64,000 bases of DNA from Streptomyces candidus (GCF_014207445.1 NZ_JACHEM010000002.1:434001-498000), one strand, 5' to 3'; shown: positions 7,515-16,262, counted from the stretch's first letter. The notes: generated by a model from the letters alone, not told the origin. A program made the numbers and translations.

Positions 7515-9143
7515 GTGACTTCCTCCCCCCGTTCCACCGACCGTCCCGCCGAAGACGCGCGCCGCCGGGCCGCCGTGCCCAGCGACGCACTGGCCCACGC
7601 CCTGGTGGAGAGCGGACTCGGCGCCGTCGTGCTGCTGGACGGCACCGGACTCGTCCGACTGCTCAACGAGTCGGCACGGGACCTGTTCCCGCTGCTCCGC
7701 GAGGACGAGGCCATGCGCGAACCGTTCGTACCGGACTGGCTCGCGCTGGCCCAGTACGGACAGCCGGCGCGCACTCACGGGATTTTCGGCGCGAGGGATC
7801 TGACGGCACGGCGGATCTCGCTGCCCGACGGGTACGCGGCCTGGCTGCTGGACGACGTCACCCGGGAGGTCTCCTGGCAGCGCCGCTGGCAGGAGGAACG
7901 GGACCGGGCCGATTTCCTGGCCCGTGCCTCCGCCCGGCTGCTCGCCCCGCTCGGCTGGCACCAGTCCGTGCAGGCGGTGGCCGAACTCGCGGGTGGGCGG
8001 ATGGCCGACGCGGCCGTGGTGGTCGCCCGGACCGAAGCCCGTCCGACCTGGATCACCTCGGCCGTCGACGGCAGGCTCGCGGGAGAGAGGATCCTGTCCG
8101 AGGACGTCGGTGACGTGCCGGGCCTGGCCGACGCACTGGCCGGACTCGCACCCGTACCGTCCCGGTGGTCGGCGCCCGACCGCGTCCCCCGGTGGCTGAC
8201 CCCGGAGGGGCTGGGGCCGCCCGGTCCCGTGCTCGTCACCCCGATGCCGGGGCGCGGCGTGCCGGCCGGGGCGATCGTCCTGCTGCGCCGGGCCGGCGCG
8301 CCCGCCTTCACCGAGGACCAGGAACTCTTCGCCCGGGTCTTCGCCGCCCGCGCGGGTGCCGCCGTCTCGGCCGCCGCCCTGCACGCGGACACGGCGGAGA
8401 CCACCGCCGTGCTCCAGCGTCCCCTGCTGCCTCCCGTCCTGCGCCGCTCCAGCGGGCTCGACCTGGCCGCCGCCTACCGGGCCTCCCGGGCCACCGACCT
8501 GATCGGCGGCGACTTCTACGACGTCCACCCCGGGGCCTGCCCCGGCGACGAAACCTTCCTCGTGCTGGGCGACGTCTGCGGAAAGGGCGCCAAGGCCGCC
8601 GTCCTGACCGGCAAGATCCGCAACACCCTGGCCGCGCTGCGGCACCTGGAGAGCGACCACGGCCGTCTCCTCGCACATCTCAACGCCACGCTCATGGAGG
8701 ACGGCGACGGCCGCTTCGCCACCATGGTGCTCGCGGGGGCCACCCCGCTGAGCCACGGCGAGGTCGCCCTGCGGCTGACGGCTGCCGGACACCCGCCGCC
8801 GCTCGTCGTCCGGGCCGACGGAACGGTCGAAGAGGTTCCGACGAGGGGCACTCTCATCGGTGCTCTGCCCTCCGTCACCACCCGCACGTGCCGCACCGTG
8901 CTGCGGGCGGGGGACGTCTGCCTCCTCTACTCCGACGGCGTCACCGAAGCACGGGGCGGTCCCGCCGGAAGGGAGATGTTCGGCGAGGAACGGCTCCGTT
9001 CCGCTCTCGCCGGCTGCGCCCACCTGCCGGTCGAAGCGGTGATCTCCAAGGTGGAGGACGTCACGGCCCAGTGGCTCGGCGCCCGGGAGCACGACGACAT
9101 CGCCCTGCTGGGCATCGCCGCGCCCCGGCCCGCCGTCCCGTAA
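7515..9143 (+). CDS. PAS/GAF-PP2C (SpoIIE-type) protein phosphatase
   Basis: A serine phosphatase of the SpoIIE class, probably controlling an anti-sigma antagonist. With the GTG at 7515 it has 542 residues. Order: a PAS-like sensor ('LGAVVLLDGTGLVRLLNES'), a GAF-like middle part, then a PP2C domain over the last ~220 residues. All metal-binding motifs are present: 'IGGDFYDV', 'LGDVCGKGAKAA', 'AGHPPPLV', 'YSDGVTEA' and 'EHDDIALL'. The start is uncertain: none of the candidates (GTG 7425, TTG 7437, GTG 7515) has a good ribosome site. I chose 7515 because the conserved region begins shortly after it. Confidence 0.85.
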   Translation: MTSSPRSTDRPAEDARRRAAVPSDALAHALVESGLGAVVLLDGTGLVRLLNESARDLFPLLREDEAMREPFVPDWLALAQYGQPARTHGIFGARDLTARRISLPDGYAAWLLDDVTREVSWQRRWQEERDRADFLARASARLLAPLGWHQSVQAVAELAGGRMADAAVVVARTEARPTWITSAVDGRLAGERILSEDVGDVPGLADALAGLAPVPSRWSAPDRVPRWLTPEGLGPPGPVLVTPMPGRGVPAGAIVLLRRAGAPAFTEDQELFARVFAARAGAAVSAAALHADTAETTAVLQRPLLPPVLRRSSGLDLAAAYRASRATDLIGGDFYDVHPGACPGDETFLVLGDVCGKGAKAAVLTGKIRNTLAALRHLESDHGRLLAHLNATLMEDGDGRFATMVLAGATPLSHGEVALRLTAAGHPPPLVVRADGTVEEVPTRGTLIGALPSVTTRTCRTVLRAGDVCLLYSDGVTEARGGPAGREMFGEERLRSALAGCAHLPVEAVISKVEDVTAQWLGAREHDDIALLGIAAPRPAVP

Positions 9144-9196
9144 CCGCATTCCGGCACCGGCCGGCGGACGCCACCGGGCCGAACACTTCCGACGCG

Positions 9197-9550
9197 TCAG
9201 GCGGCGTGCCCGCCGTCCATGACCAGTTCCGCCCCGGTCACATACGCGCCCTCGTCATCCGCCAGGCAGGCCACCAGCGACGCGACCTCCTCCGCCCGCC
9301 CGAACCGGCCGGGCGCCGTGGCCGCCCGCTGCGGTCCCGCGAGCGGCCCGTCCGCCGGGTTCATGTCCGTGTCGACCGCACCCGGGTGGACCAGGTTGAC
9401 GGTGATGCCCCGGTCACCGACCTCGCGTGCGAGGGACTTGGTCAGTCCGGTCAGGGCCGACTTGCTCATCGTGTACAGACTGCTGCCGGGTCCACCGACG
9501 TACCGGGTCAGGGCCGAGCCGGTCGAGATGATGCGTCCGCCGTTCCCGGA
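9197..9550 (-). pseudogene. 5'-truncated short-chain dehydrogenase
   Basis: Only the C-terminal half of an SDR remains. On the minus strand the reading runs 'GNGGRIISTGSAL', then the active-site region 'YTMSKSALTGLTKSLARE', 'VHPGAVDTDMN' and the family ending 'GAELVMDGGHAA'. The glycine-rich NAD(P) site and the first ~100-130 residues are missing. The homology stops near 9550, next to the start region of the divergent EamA gene. The internal ATG at 9469 could give a 90-residue product lacking the cofactor site, so I read it as a decayed gene. Confidence 0.75.
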
Positions 9551-9633
9551 ATGATCGACATCCCGGTACGGTGAGCGCTCCGCGTGCGAGCCACCGAAGT
9601 CTCCACACCTCCCCCGTCAATTGGAGACACGAC

Positions 9634-10575
9634 GTGGCTGCCACCTCGCCCGCCCTGCGCCCGCCCGCGCCCGCCGGTGCGGCCCGGTTCGCCGATCTTC
9701 CCCTGCTGGGCGTCGCGGTCGTCTGGGGAGCCAGCTATCTCGCCGCCAAGGGGATCACCACCACGCAGACGGTGGTGGCCGTGCTGGTGCTCCGGTTCGC
9801 GATCGTCCTGCCGGTGCTGGTCGTCGTCGGGTGGCGGAAGCTGCGGGCGCTCAGCACCGCGCAGTGGCGGGGCGCGGGGCTGCTGGGGCTCGTGCTCAGC
9901 GGGATCTTCCTGCTGGAGACGTACGGAGTCGTGCACACCTCGGCCACCAACGCGGGCCTGATCATCAGCCTCACGATGATCTTCACACCGCTCGCCGAGG
10001 CCGTCGTCACCAGGACCGCGCCGCCCCGCGCCTTCCTGGCCGCCGCCGGAGTCTCGGTGCTGGGCGTGGTGCTGCTGACCCAGGGCGCCGGCTTCACCGA
10101 GCCCTCCGTAGGGGACCTGCTGATGCTGCTGGCCGCGCTCGCCCGTACCGTGCACGTGCTGTTCATGGCGCGGCTCAAGTCTGTCGACGGAGCCGACGCG
10201 CTGTCCTTGACCACCGTGCAACTCGGCTCCGCCGTCGCCGTGTTCGCGGTGCTGGCCGCCGCACCCGGTACCGGGCCCACGCCGTGGAGCGTGGCCGCCG
10301 GGTTCGGGGCGGGGGAGTGGGCGGGGCTGCTGTTCCTGTCCGTGTTCTGCACGCTGCTCGCGTTCGGCGTGCAGATGTGGGCGGTGCGCCGCACCTCGCC
10401 GTCCCGGGTGAGTCTGCTGCTCGGTACGGAACCCCTCTGGGCGGCGGCCGTCGGCATCGCGATCGGCGGCGAACGGCTTGGCGCGCTCGGCCTGGTGGGC
10501 GGCATGCTGGTGCTGGCGGGCACGGCGTGGGGACGACGCGCCTCGGCGGTCCGCCCGCCGACGGCCACCGAGTGA
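9634..10575 (+). CDS. EamA/DMT-family membrane transporter
   Basis: A 313-residue membrane protein with about ten hydrophobic segments in two EamA halves. The first begins 'LLGVAVVWGASYLAAK' and the second starts near 'SVGDLLMLLAALAR'; the typical end is 'LLLGTEPLWAAAVGIAIGGE'. Members export amino acids, metabolites or drugs; the substrate here is unknown. I start it at GTG 9634 because GGAG lies 7 bases upstream; an upstream GTG (9571) would add 21 polar residues without a ribosome site. It diverges from the truncated SDR. Confidence 0.85.
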   Translation: MAATSPALRPPAPAGAARFADLPLLGVAVVWGASYLAAKGITTTQTVVAVLVLRFAIVLPVLVVVGWRKLRALSTAQWRGAGLLGLVLSGIFLLETYGVVHTSATNAGLIISLTMIFTPLAEAVVTRTAPPRAFLAAAGVSVLGVVLLTQGAGFTEPSVGDLLMLLAALARTVHVLFMARLKSVDGADALSLTTVQLGSAVAVFAVLAAAPGTGPTPWSVAAGFGAGEWAGLLFLSVFCTLLAFGVQMWAVRRTSPSRVSLLLGTEPLWAAAVGIAIGGERLGALGLVGGMLVLAGTAWGRRASAVRPPTATE

Positions 10576-10590
10576 CGCCGTGACACACGC

Positions 10591-10757
10591 TCAGCCCTGC
10601 GTGCCACCGGCCCTGCCCACCCGCTCCGAGGCCACGACCAGGGCGAGTCCGGTCACCGCCAGCACGATGTTCGCGTAGACCTCGTGCCCCTCGAACCAGC
10701 CCAGCTTCTCCACCACCCCCCACAGCCGGAACCAGTCGAACCGCTCGTGGACGAGCC
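10591..10757 (-). pseudogene. C-terminal fragment of a small membrane protein
   Basis: On the minus strand about 54 codons read as clearly protein-like sequence ending in TGA at 10591: 'RFDWFRLWGVVEKLGWFEGH' then a single membrane helix 'VYANIVLAVTGLALVVA' and a basic tail. No start codon or ribosome site precedes it. It breaks off at about 10756, exactly where a fragment of an unrelated gene begins on the other strand, so it is the 3' remnant of a gene cut by a deletion. I do not recognise the family. Confidence 0.6.
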
Positions 10758-10853
10758 CGCATACTCGCCAAGCTCACCCTCAACAACCGCGTCCAGATCG
10801 CCCTGCTCGCCCACGACGCCGGACTGCTCGCCGACGGCCGCGACGTAGGGTGA
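10758..10853 (+). pseudogene. Last 31 codons of a LuxR/NarL-type response regulator
   Basis: Reads 'RILAKLTLNNRVQIALLAHD' then 'AGLL' and ends in TGA 10851-10853. This is the usual C-terminus of a NarL-class regulator: the end of the LuxR DNA-binding helix-turn-helix and its dimer helix. Nothing of the receiver domain or the rest of the helix-turn-helix lies upstream. The fragment abuts the membrane-protein fragment at 10756/10758, which marks a deletion junction. Confidence 0.75.
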
Positions 10854-10881
10854 AGGGGAGGAGCCAACGGGAGGGAAGGGC

Positions 10882-12069
10882 ATGGCACTTGTCGACCTGA
10901 GGGAGCACGCCGAGGACTTCGCGGCGGATCCGTACACGTACTACGCCCGTATGCGCGAAAGCGGGCCCGTGCATCGTGTCCGGACCGCCGAGGTCGACGA
11001 GATGTGGCTCGTCGTCGGCTACGAGGAGGCGCGCCGCGTCCTCGCCGACCCCCGGCTGAGCAAGAGCTGGCGGGTCTCCGAGCTGTGGGCCGACGAGCCG
11101 GGGCACGCGATCAACACGAACATGCTGGAGGCCGACCCGCCGCACCACACCCGGCTGCGCAAGCTCGTCGCCCGCGAGTTCACCACCCGCCGGGTGGAGG
11201 CGATGCGCCCGCGCGTCCAGGCGACAGCCGACCGCCTCCTCGATTCCATGACGGAGAAGGGGCGTTCGTCCGCGGACCTGGTCGACGCACTGGCCTTCCC
11301 GCTGCCGATGACCGTCATCTGTGAGCTCCTCGGCGTCCCCGACCTGGACCGGGACCGCTTCCGTGCCTGGTCCAACGAGGTCGTCGCGCCGACCGGCGAG
11401 GAGGCGAGCGCGGCGGCGGTCGACCACATGGGCCGCTACCTCGCCGAGCTGATCGAGCAGAAGCGCCGCGAGCCGGGCGACGACCTGCTCAGCGCCCTGA
11501 TCAGGACCCAGGACGAGGACGGCGACCAGCTGGCCCCCGACGAACTGGTGGGCATGGCCTTCCTGCTGCTCGTCGCCGGCCACGAGACCACCGTCAACCT
11601 CATCTCCAACGGTGTGCGCGCCCTCCTTGCCCACCCGGAACAACTCGCGGCGCTTCGCGCGGACTTCGACGGACTCATCGACGGCGCCGTGGAGGAGATG
11701 CTCCGCTACGACGGCCCCGTGAAGACCGCCACCTTCCGCTTCACCCGTGAAGCCGTCGAGATCGGCGGCCTCACCGTTCCTGCGGGCAAGCCGGTGCTCG
11801 TCGCCATCGGCGCCGCCGACCGCGACTGCGCCCGCTACCCGGACCCGGACCGCTTCGACATCCGGCGTTCCCCACAGGGGCACCTCGCCTTCGGCCACGG
11901 CATCCACTTCTGCCTGGGCGCCCCGCTGGCCCGGATGGAGGGCCGCATCGCGATCCGTGCGCTGCTGGAGCGCTGCCCGGACCTGGCGCTCGACACGCGG
12001 GGCGAACCGTGGCAGTGGCTGCCCGGACTGCTGATCAGGGGCGTACGCAAGCTGCCGGTACGGTGGTGA
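10882..12069 (+). CDS. Cytochrome P450, CYP107-like
   Basis: A 395-residue soluble bacterial P450 monooxygenase, which needs ferredoxin and a reductase from elsewhere (none is adjacent). Motifs: I-helix 'LLVAGHETTVNL' with the acid-alcohol pair replaced by E-T as in many CYP107s; ExxR in 'EEMLRY'; heme-binding 'FGHGIHFCLGAPLAR' with the Cys ligand. GGGAGGG lies 7 bases before the ATG. The next gene, a hotdog thioesterase, starts 4 bases after its stop, so the two are co-transcribed. The substrate is unknown. Confidence 0.93.
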   Translation: MALVDLREHAEDFAADPYTYYARMRESGPVHRVRTAEVDEMWLVVGYEEARRVLADPRLSKSWRVSELWADEPGHAINTNMLEADPPHHTRLRKLVAREFTTRRVEAMRPRVQATADRLLDSMTEKGRSSADLVDALAFPLPMTVICELLGVPDLDRDRFRAWSNEVVAPTGEEASAAAVDHMGRYLAELIEQKRREPGDDLLSALIRTQDEDGDQLAPDELVGMAFLLLVAGHETTVNLISNGVRALLAHPEQLAALRADFDGLIDGAVEEMLRYDGPVKTATFRFTREAVEIGGLTVPAGKPVLVAIGAADRDCARYPDPDRFDIRRSPQGHLAFGHGIHFCLGAPLARMEGRIAIRALLERCPDLALDTRGEPWQWLPGLLIRGVRKLPVRW

Positions 12070-12073
12070 GTCC

Positions 12074-12493
12074 GTGGCACCCCCATTCGGGCTGACACAG
12101 GCTCAGGAGACGCTTGCGGCCCAGCCGTTCAGTATTCTGCTCGGCGCCCGTATCACCGTGTTCGGCGACGGCGACGCGGTGGTGGAACTGGACGCCCGCG
12201 ACGACCTCCGCCAGCAGAACGGCTTCCTGCACGGCGGCGTCCTGGCCTACGCCGCCGACAACGCGCTCACCTTCGCGGCGGGCTCCGTTCTGGGGCCCGC
12301 CGTCCTGACCGGCGGATTCTCGCTCCAGTACCTTCGGCCCGCCACCGGCCCGACCCTGATCGCCCGCGCCTCGGTCCTGCACAGCGGCCGTCGGCAGGCG
12401 GCGTGCCGCTGCGAGCTGTACGTGGCGGACGGCGCGGGCGCCGAGACGCTGTGCGCGGTGGCGCAGGGCACCGTGCTCACCGCGCAGCCGTAG
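12074..12493 (+). CDS. PaaI-type hotdog thioesterase
   Basis: A 139-residue acyl-CoA thioesterase of the PaaI/4HBT family. It has the hallmark 'FLHGGVLAYAADNA', in which HGG and the following acidic residue form the active site, then the strand motif 'YLRPATGPTLIARA'. GTG start 4 bases after the P450 stop, so the pair forms one transcript. It may release a CoA-bound product related to the P450 substrate (inference from context). Its 3' end overlaps the convergent AraC gene by 17 bases. Confidence 0.85.
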   Translation: MAPPFGLTQAQETLAAQPFSILLGARITVFGDGDAVVELDARDDLRQQNGFLHGGVLAYAADNALTFAAGSVLGPAVLTGGFSLQYLRPATGPTLIARASVLHSGRRQAACRCELYVADGAGAETLCAVAQGTVLTAQP

Positions 12494-13409
12494 CGTCCGG
12501 GGCCGTCTCGCCGCGCGCCGTCGCGCGGAACGCCAACGGGCTGGCGTGCACCCGCTGCTGGAAGAACTTGCCGAAGTTCGCGGCGTCCCGGAAGCCGAGC
12601 AGGGAGGCGACCCCGGCCGCGCTGTGGTCGCTGTGCGTCAGCAGTCGCTTGGCCTCCAGGACGACCCGCCGGTCGATGAACTCCTTCGCCCCGACCCCTG
12701 CCGCGGCCCGAGTCGCCCGCGACAGGGTGCGAGGGGCGTAGCCCAGCTCGCGGGCGTAGTCGTCGACGCGGCGGGTGCGCGCGAAGTCCCTTTCCACGGC
12801 GGCCCGGAAGCGAAGGAACGCGTCCGGGCTGTCGCGGGCCGCGTCCTCCTCCTCGCCGGTGTGTGCGAGTCGAAGGGCCAGGGCGGCGAGGAGGTGGCGG
12901 AGGACGACGAGGTGGGCCTCCAAGGGGAGCGCCGCCTCGTCCCGCAGCGACCGGAACTCGTGGTCCAGGTGGTCGAGCGCCCGCCGCAGCGCGACTGCCT
13001 CCCCGGACGCCGGGCGCCGGACCGTCGGCCCGAACGGATCGTCCAGCCGGGCCGCCGCACTGGTCGCGGCATCGAGGAAGCCCGCTTCGAACAGGACGAG
13101 GACGCCCTCCGCCCCGGACAGCTCCTCCCAGCGGTGCACCTGGCCGGGCCGTACACACAGCCACTCGCCCGGCAGCAGCCGGTACGACGCGAAGTCGACC
13201 GTGAGGGGAAGCGTCCCGCCGTCGAGGACGAGGAGGTGGTGGAAGTCGGGGCGGTGCGTGACGGAGATCGACGCGGCGCAGGCATTGCGGCGCAGTCGCG
13301 CGAGCGTCAGCACCTCGACACCGGCCGGGGCCGTATGAGGTGGGTGGAAACCGACCTCCGGGATGGGCGGCGTTCCCAGCTCACCCGGTTGTCGCTTTTT
13401 CACCACCAT
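12477..13409 (-). CDS. AraC-family transcriptional regulator
   Basis: A 310-residue regulator with an N-terminal cupin ligand-binding domain (about residues 25-150; 'YRLLPGEWLCVRPGQVHRW') and a C-terminal AraC double helix-turn-helix (about 205-300). The latter includes 'VDDYARELGYAPRTLSRATR' and 'GVASLLGFRDAANFGKFFQQ'. It diverges from the NAD(P)-binding oxidoreductase at 13533, its most likely target. It ends inside the convergent thioesterase gene. The effector is unknown. Confidence 0.88.
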   Translation of the reverse strand: MVVKKRQPGELGTPPIPEVGFHPPHTAPAGVEVLTLARLRRNACAASISVTHRPDFHHLLVLDGGTLPLTVDFASYRLLPGEWLCVRPGQVHRWEELSGAEGVLVLFEAGFLDAATSAAARLDDPFGPTVRRPASGEAVALRRALDHLDHEFRSLRDEAALPLEAHLVVLRHLLAALALRLAHTGEEEDAARDSPDAFLRFRAAVERDFARTRRVDDYARELGYAPRTLSRATRAAAGVGAKEFIDRRVVLEAKRLLTHSDHSAAGVASLLGFRDAANFGKFFQQRVHASPLAFRATARGETAPDATAAR

Positions 13410-13459
13410 GTGTCCGGAGCGTACCCGGCATTCATGCGCTTCACCTCCTATGTTGGAGG

Positions 13460-13481
13460 GAACGGGGAGCGGCCACCGTTC
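13460..13481. promoter_or_regulatory. Inverted repeat in the AraC/oxidoreductase divergent promoter region
   Basis: GAACGG and CCGTTC form a perfect 6-bp inverted repeat with a 10-base spacer, midway between the divergent starts at 13409 and 13533. A second short palindrome, CCTCC-TATGTT-GGAGG, lies just left of it (13445-13460). Either could be the regulator's site. Confidence 0.35.
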
Positions 13482-13532
13482 TCCGTATCCGCAGAATTAC
13501 CACCCCCCACACCGTTCGGAAGGAATCCTCCC

Positions 13533-14186
13533 ATGGCAAAGATCTCCCTCTTCGGCGCCAACGGCACCGTCGGAAGCCGCATCCTGCGCGAGGCACTCGA
13601 CCGCGGCCACCACGTGACGGCCGTGGTCCGGGACCCGGCGAAGTTCACCGCGCCCCAGCACCAGAACCTCACCGTCGTCACCGGTGACGTCCTCGACCCG
13701 ACGTCGGTCACCGAGGTCGCCAAGGGGCAGGACGTCCTGGTCAGCGCGGTCGGCGGCGGCGACGGCCCCGGTCACCTCGCGACGATCGAACCCTCGGCGA
13801 AGGCACTGGTCGGCGGGGTGCGCGCGCTGGGCGACGACGCGCCCCGGCTGATCTCCGTGGGCGGCGCGGGCTCGCTGCGCACCCCGGACGGAAAGCTGGT
13901 GTGGGACGCGGAGGGCCTGCCGGAGTTCCTGCTCCAGATCATGCACGCGCACGGCGACGCACTGGACTTCTACCGGACGGTCACCGACGTCCAGTGGACC
14001 AACCTCAGCCCCGCCGGGACGATCGAGCCGGGCGAGCGCACCGGCGTCTACCGTACGGACACCGACAACCTGGTCCTCGACGCCGAGGGCAACAGCCGCA
14101 TCAGCACGGAGGACTACGCGGTGGCCCTGGTCGACGAGATCGAGCGCCCGCGGCATGTGGGCGAGCGGTTCACCGTCGGCTACTGA
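13533..14186 (+). CDS. NAD(P)-binding oxidoreductase, NmrA/atypical SDR
   Basis: A 217-residue single-domain Rossmann protein. The N-terminal cofactor motif 'FGANGTVGSRILREALDRGH' has the GxxGxxG pattern of atypical SDRs; 'VVTGDVLDPTSV' and 'VSAVGGGDG' are further family marks. These proteins act as NAD(P)H sensors or quinone/flavin reductases. AAGGAATCC precedes the ATG by 6 bases. The divergent AraC gene probably controls it. The reaction cannot be stated. Confidence 0.85.
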   Translation: MAKISLFGANGTVGSRILREALDRGHHVTAVVRDPAKFTAPQHQNLTVVTGDVLDPTSVTEVAKGQDVLVSAVGGGDGPGHLATIEPSAKALVGGVRALGDDAPRLISVGGAGSLRTPDGKLVWDAEGLPEFLLQIMHAHGDALDFYRTVTDVQWTNLSPAGTIEPGERTGVYRTDTDNLVLDAEGNSRISTEDYAVALVDEIERPRHVGERFTVGY

Positions 14187-14203
14187 GTCCGAGGGGGGCC
14201 GGG

Positions 14204-14290
14204 CGCACCGGGTGGCGCGGAAGTTCCCCACCGGACCGGACGCACGGGTGGCGCGGGAACGCCGGGACCGGACGCACCGGGCGGCGCCGA
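14204..14290. repeat. Three imperfect GC-rich repeats
   Basis: The core CGCACCGGGTGGCGCGG recurs with one or two changes at about 14204, 14241 and 14273, in the short gap between convergent genes. It holds no gene; slippage-generated sequence is likely. Confidence 0.5.
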
Positions 14291-14293
14291 CGC

Positions 14294-15295
14294 TCAGCCT
14301 CCAAGCATCTCCGCCACCCGGACCGGCCGGCCCTCCCGCCGGGACACCTCGCACGCCTCCGCCACCCGCAGCGCCGCCAGCGCCTCGCGCCCGTCGCAGG
14401 GGTTCGCGCGCTCCCCGCGTACGACGGCGAGGAACGCGTCCAGTTCCGCCTCGTACGCCGGGGCGAACCGCTCCAGGAAGCCGGACCAGGGCTTCGCGGG
14501 CACGGGCGGACCGGAGGCTTCCGTCGAGGTCAGCGGGGTGCGTTCGTCCAGGCCGACCGCGAGCTGGTCCAGCTCCCCGGCCAGCTCCATGCGTACGTCG
14601 TACCCGGCCCCGTTGCAGCGCGTCGACGTCGCCGTGACGAGCGTCCCGTCGTCCAGGGTCAGGACGGCGGCGGCCGTGGCCACGTCGCCCGCCTGCGCGA
14701 ACATCTCCGGTCCCGCCACCGAGCCCGTCGCGTAGACCTCCACCACCTCGCGGCCGGTGACCCAGCGCACGATGTCGAAGTCGTGGACCAGACAGTCCCG
14801 GTAGAGCCCGCCGGAGAGCGGGAGGTACGCGGCGGGCGGCGGAGCCGCGTCCGAGGAGACCGTGCGCACGGTGTGCAGTCTCCCCAGCCCACCCGCCCGC
14901 ACCCGCGCGCGGGCGACCGTGTACCCGGCGTCGAAACGCCGCATGAAGCCGATCTGCAGGACGGTACCCGCCGTCTCGACCTCCCGCAGCGCCTCCAGCG
15001 TGCCCGGCAGGTCGAAGGCGATCGGCTTCTCGCAGAAGGCGGGCAGCCCGGCCCGGGAGGCCCGGCCGATCAGCTCCGCGTGCGAGGACGTCGCCGACGC
15101 GATGACCACCGCGTCGAGATCCGACGTCAACAGGTCCTCCGCAGGGGTGAACTCGCCCCCCACCCGCTGCGCGACCTCCGCGGCCCGCCCCGCGTCCGCG
15201 TCGGCCACCAGCAGCGAGTCCACCGCCCGGTGCCGGGCGAGAACCTCGGCGTGGAAGGAGCCGATGCGGCCCGTGCCCAAGAGTCCGATGCGCAT
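14294..15295 (-). CDS. Gfo/Idh/MocA-family oxidoreductase, inositol-dehydrogenase-like
   Basis: A 333-residue NAD(P)-dependent sugar or polyol dehydrogenase. The N-terminal Rossmann fold is 'IGLLGTGRIGSFHAEVLARH', followed by the family signature 'FCEKPIAFD' (catalytic EKP Lys near residue 96) and the C-terminal half with 'GGLYRDCLVHDFDIVRW', carrying the active-site Asp and His. I start at ATG 15295 (GGAGGG upstream) rather than GTG 15331. It diverges from a GntR regulator and a sugar ABC transporter and shares TGTCC palindromes, so it should oxidise the sugar or polyol they import. Confidence 0.9.
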   Translation of the reverse strand: MRIGLLGTGRIGSFHAEVLARHRAVDSLLVADADAGRAAEVAQRVGGEFTPAEDLLTSDLDAVVIASATSSHAELIGRASRAGLPAFCEKPIAFDLPGTLEALREVETAGTVLQIGFMRRFDAGYTVARARVRAGGLGRLHTVRTVSSDAAPPPAAYLPLSGGLYRDCLVHDFDIVRWVTGREVVEVYATGSVAGPEMFAQAGDVATAAAVLTLDDGTLVTATSTRCNGAGYDVRMELAGELDQLAVGLDERTPLTSTEASGPPVPAKPWSGFLERFAPAYEAELDAFLAVVRGERANPCDGREALAALRVAEACEVSRREGRPVRVAEMLGG

Positions 15296-15336
15296 GCCCT
15301 CCACTCGACAACAGGCCCGGGGGACTGTCAAGGATG

Positions 15337-15354
15337 TGTCCTGACATCAGGACA
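15337..15354. promoter_or_regulatory. GntR operator candidate, perfect 8-bp palindrome
   Basis: TGTCCTGACATCAGGACA: 8-bp arms around a 2-base centre, 42 bases upstream of the dehydrogenase start. Related 10-mers occur at 15370-15379, 15426-15435 and 16300-16309. It is probably bound by the GntR protein encoded at 15498. Confidence 0.65.
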
Positions 15355-15369
15355 ACGGCTCCGTCGACC

Positions 15370-15379
15370 TGTCCGGACA
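15370..15379. promoter_or_regulatory. TGTCCGGACA palindrome, probable GntR site
   Basis: A perfect 10-bp palindrome between the divergent dehydrogenase and GntR genes. The identical sequence recurs upstream of the binding lipoprotein gene at 16300. Confidence 0.6.
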
Positions 15380-15425
15380 AACGGACGACAGGAAGACCGT
15401 GCGTCCTGGCGGGCGAGCGCCGCCA

Positions 15426-15435
15426 TGTCCTGACA
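15426..15435. promoter_or_regulatory. TGTCCTGACA site, probable GntR autoregulation
   Basis: One mismatch from the TGTCCGGACA palindrome, about 24 bases upstream of the presumed -35 of the GntR gene. Confidence 0.5.
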
Positions 15436-15497
15436 ACAGCGCTTGCTGACAAAGGGACTTGGTGACGGGCCGCCGCCGCAGGGCTACGCTCACTGCC

Positions 15498-16262
15498 GTG
15501 CCGAAACAAGCGACCGACCCCGCCGTCGCCCTCCAGCTCGGGGTGGACCGCGCCAGCCCGGTCCCTCTGTACTTCCAGCTCTCCCAGCAGCTCGAAGCCG
15601 CCATCGAGAAGGGCAGGCTCCCGCCCGGCAGCCTCCTCGGCAACGAGATCGAGCTGGCCGCCCGCCTCGGCCTCTCCCGGCCGACCGTCCGGCAGGCCAT
15701 CCAGTCCCTCGTCGACAAGGGCCTCCTCGTGCGCCGCAGGGGCGTCGGCACCCAGGTCGTGCACAGCCAGGTGCGCCGCCCCCTCGAACTCAGCAGCCTG
15801 TACGACGACCTGGCGACGGCCGGGCAGAGCCCCACCACACGTGTGCTGCACAACGCCGTCGAACCCGCCGGCGCCGCGGTCGCCGCCGCGCTGGGCGTCG
15901 CCGAGGGCACCGAGGTGCACCGCGTCGACCGGTTGCGCTGCGCCCACGGGGAGCCCGTGGCGTACCTCCGCAACCATCTCCCCGCCGGGCTCCTGCCGCT
16001 CGACACGACGGCACTGGAGGCCACCGGCCTCTACCGGGTGATGCGCGCCGCCGGGGTCGTCCTGCACAGCGCCCACCAGACGGTCGGGGCGCGGGCCGCG
16101 GGCGCGGCGGAGGGGGCTCTCCTGCGGGAGCACGAAGGGGCGCCGCTGCTCACCATGGAGCGCCGCACCTACGACGGCACCGGCCGGGCCGTGGAGTTCG
16201 GCTCGCACCTCTACCGGGCGTCGCGGTACGCCTTCGACTTCCAACTTCTCGCGCGTCCGTGA
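15498..16262 (+). CDS. GntR/HutC-family transcriptional regulator
   Basis: A 254-residue regulator. An N-terminal winged helix (about 18-85; 'NEIELAARLGLSRPTVRQAI', 'LVRRRGVGTQV') is followed by the UTRA ligand-binding domain (about 95-245; 'LEATGLYRVM', 'RRTYDGTGRAVEFGSHLYRA'). GTG 15498 has no ribosome site. A TACGCT hexamer at 15485-15490 would put transcription start at or next to the GTG, so the mRNA may be leaderless. It lies between the dehydrogenase and the sugar transporter and very likely represses both through the TGTCC palindromes. Confidence 0.87.
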   Translation: MPKQATDPAVALQLGVDRASPVPLYFQLSQQLEAAIEKGRLPPGSLLGNEIELAARLGLSRPTVRQAIQSLVDKGLLVRRRGVGTQVVHSQVRRPLELSSLYDDLATAGQSPTTRVLHNAVEPAGAAVAAALGVAEGTEVHRVDRLRCAHGEPVAYLRNHLPAGLLPLDTTALEATGLYRVMRAAGVVLHSAHQTVGARAAGAAEGALLREHEGAPLLTMERRTYDGTGRAVEFGSHLYRASRYAFDFQLLARP

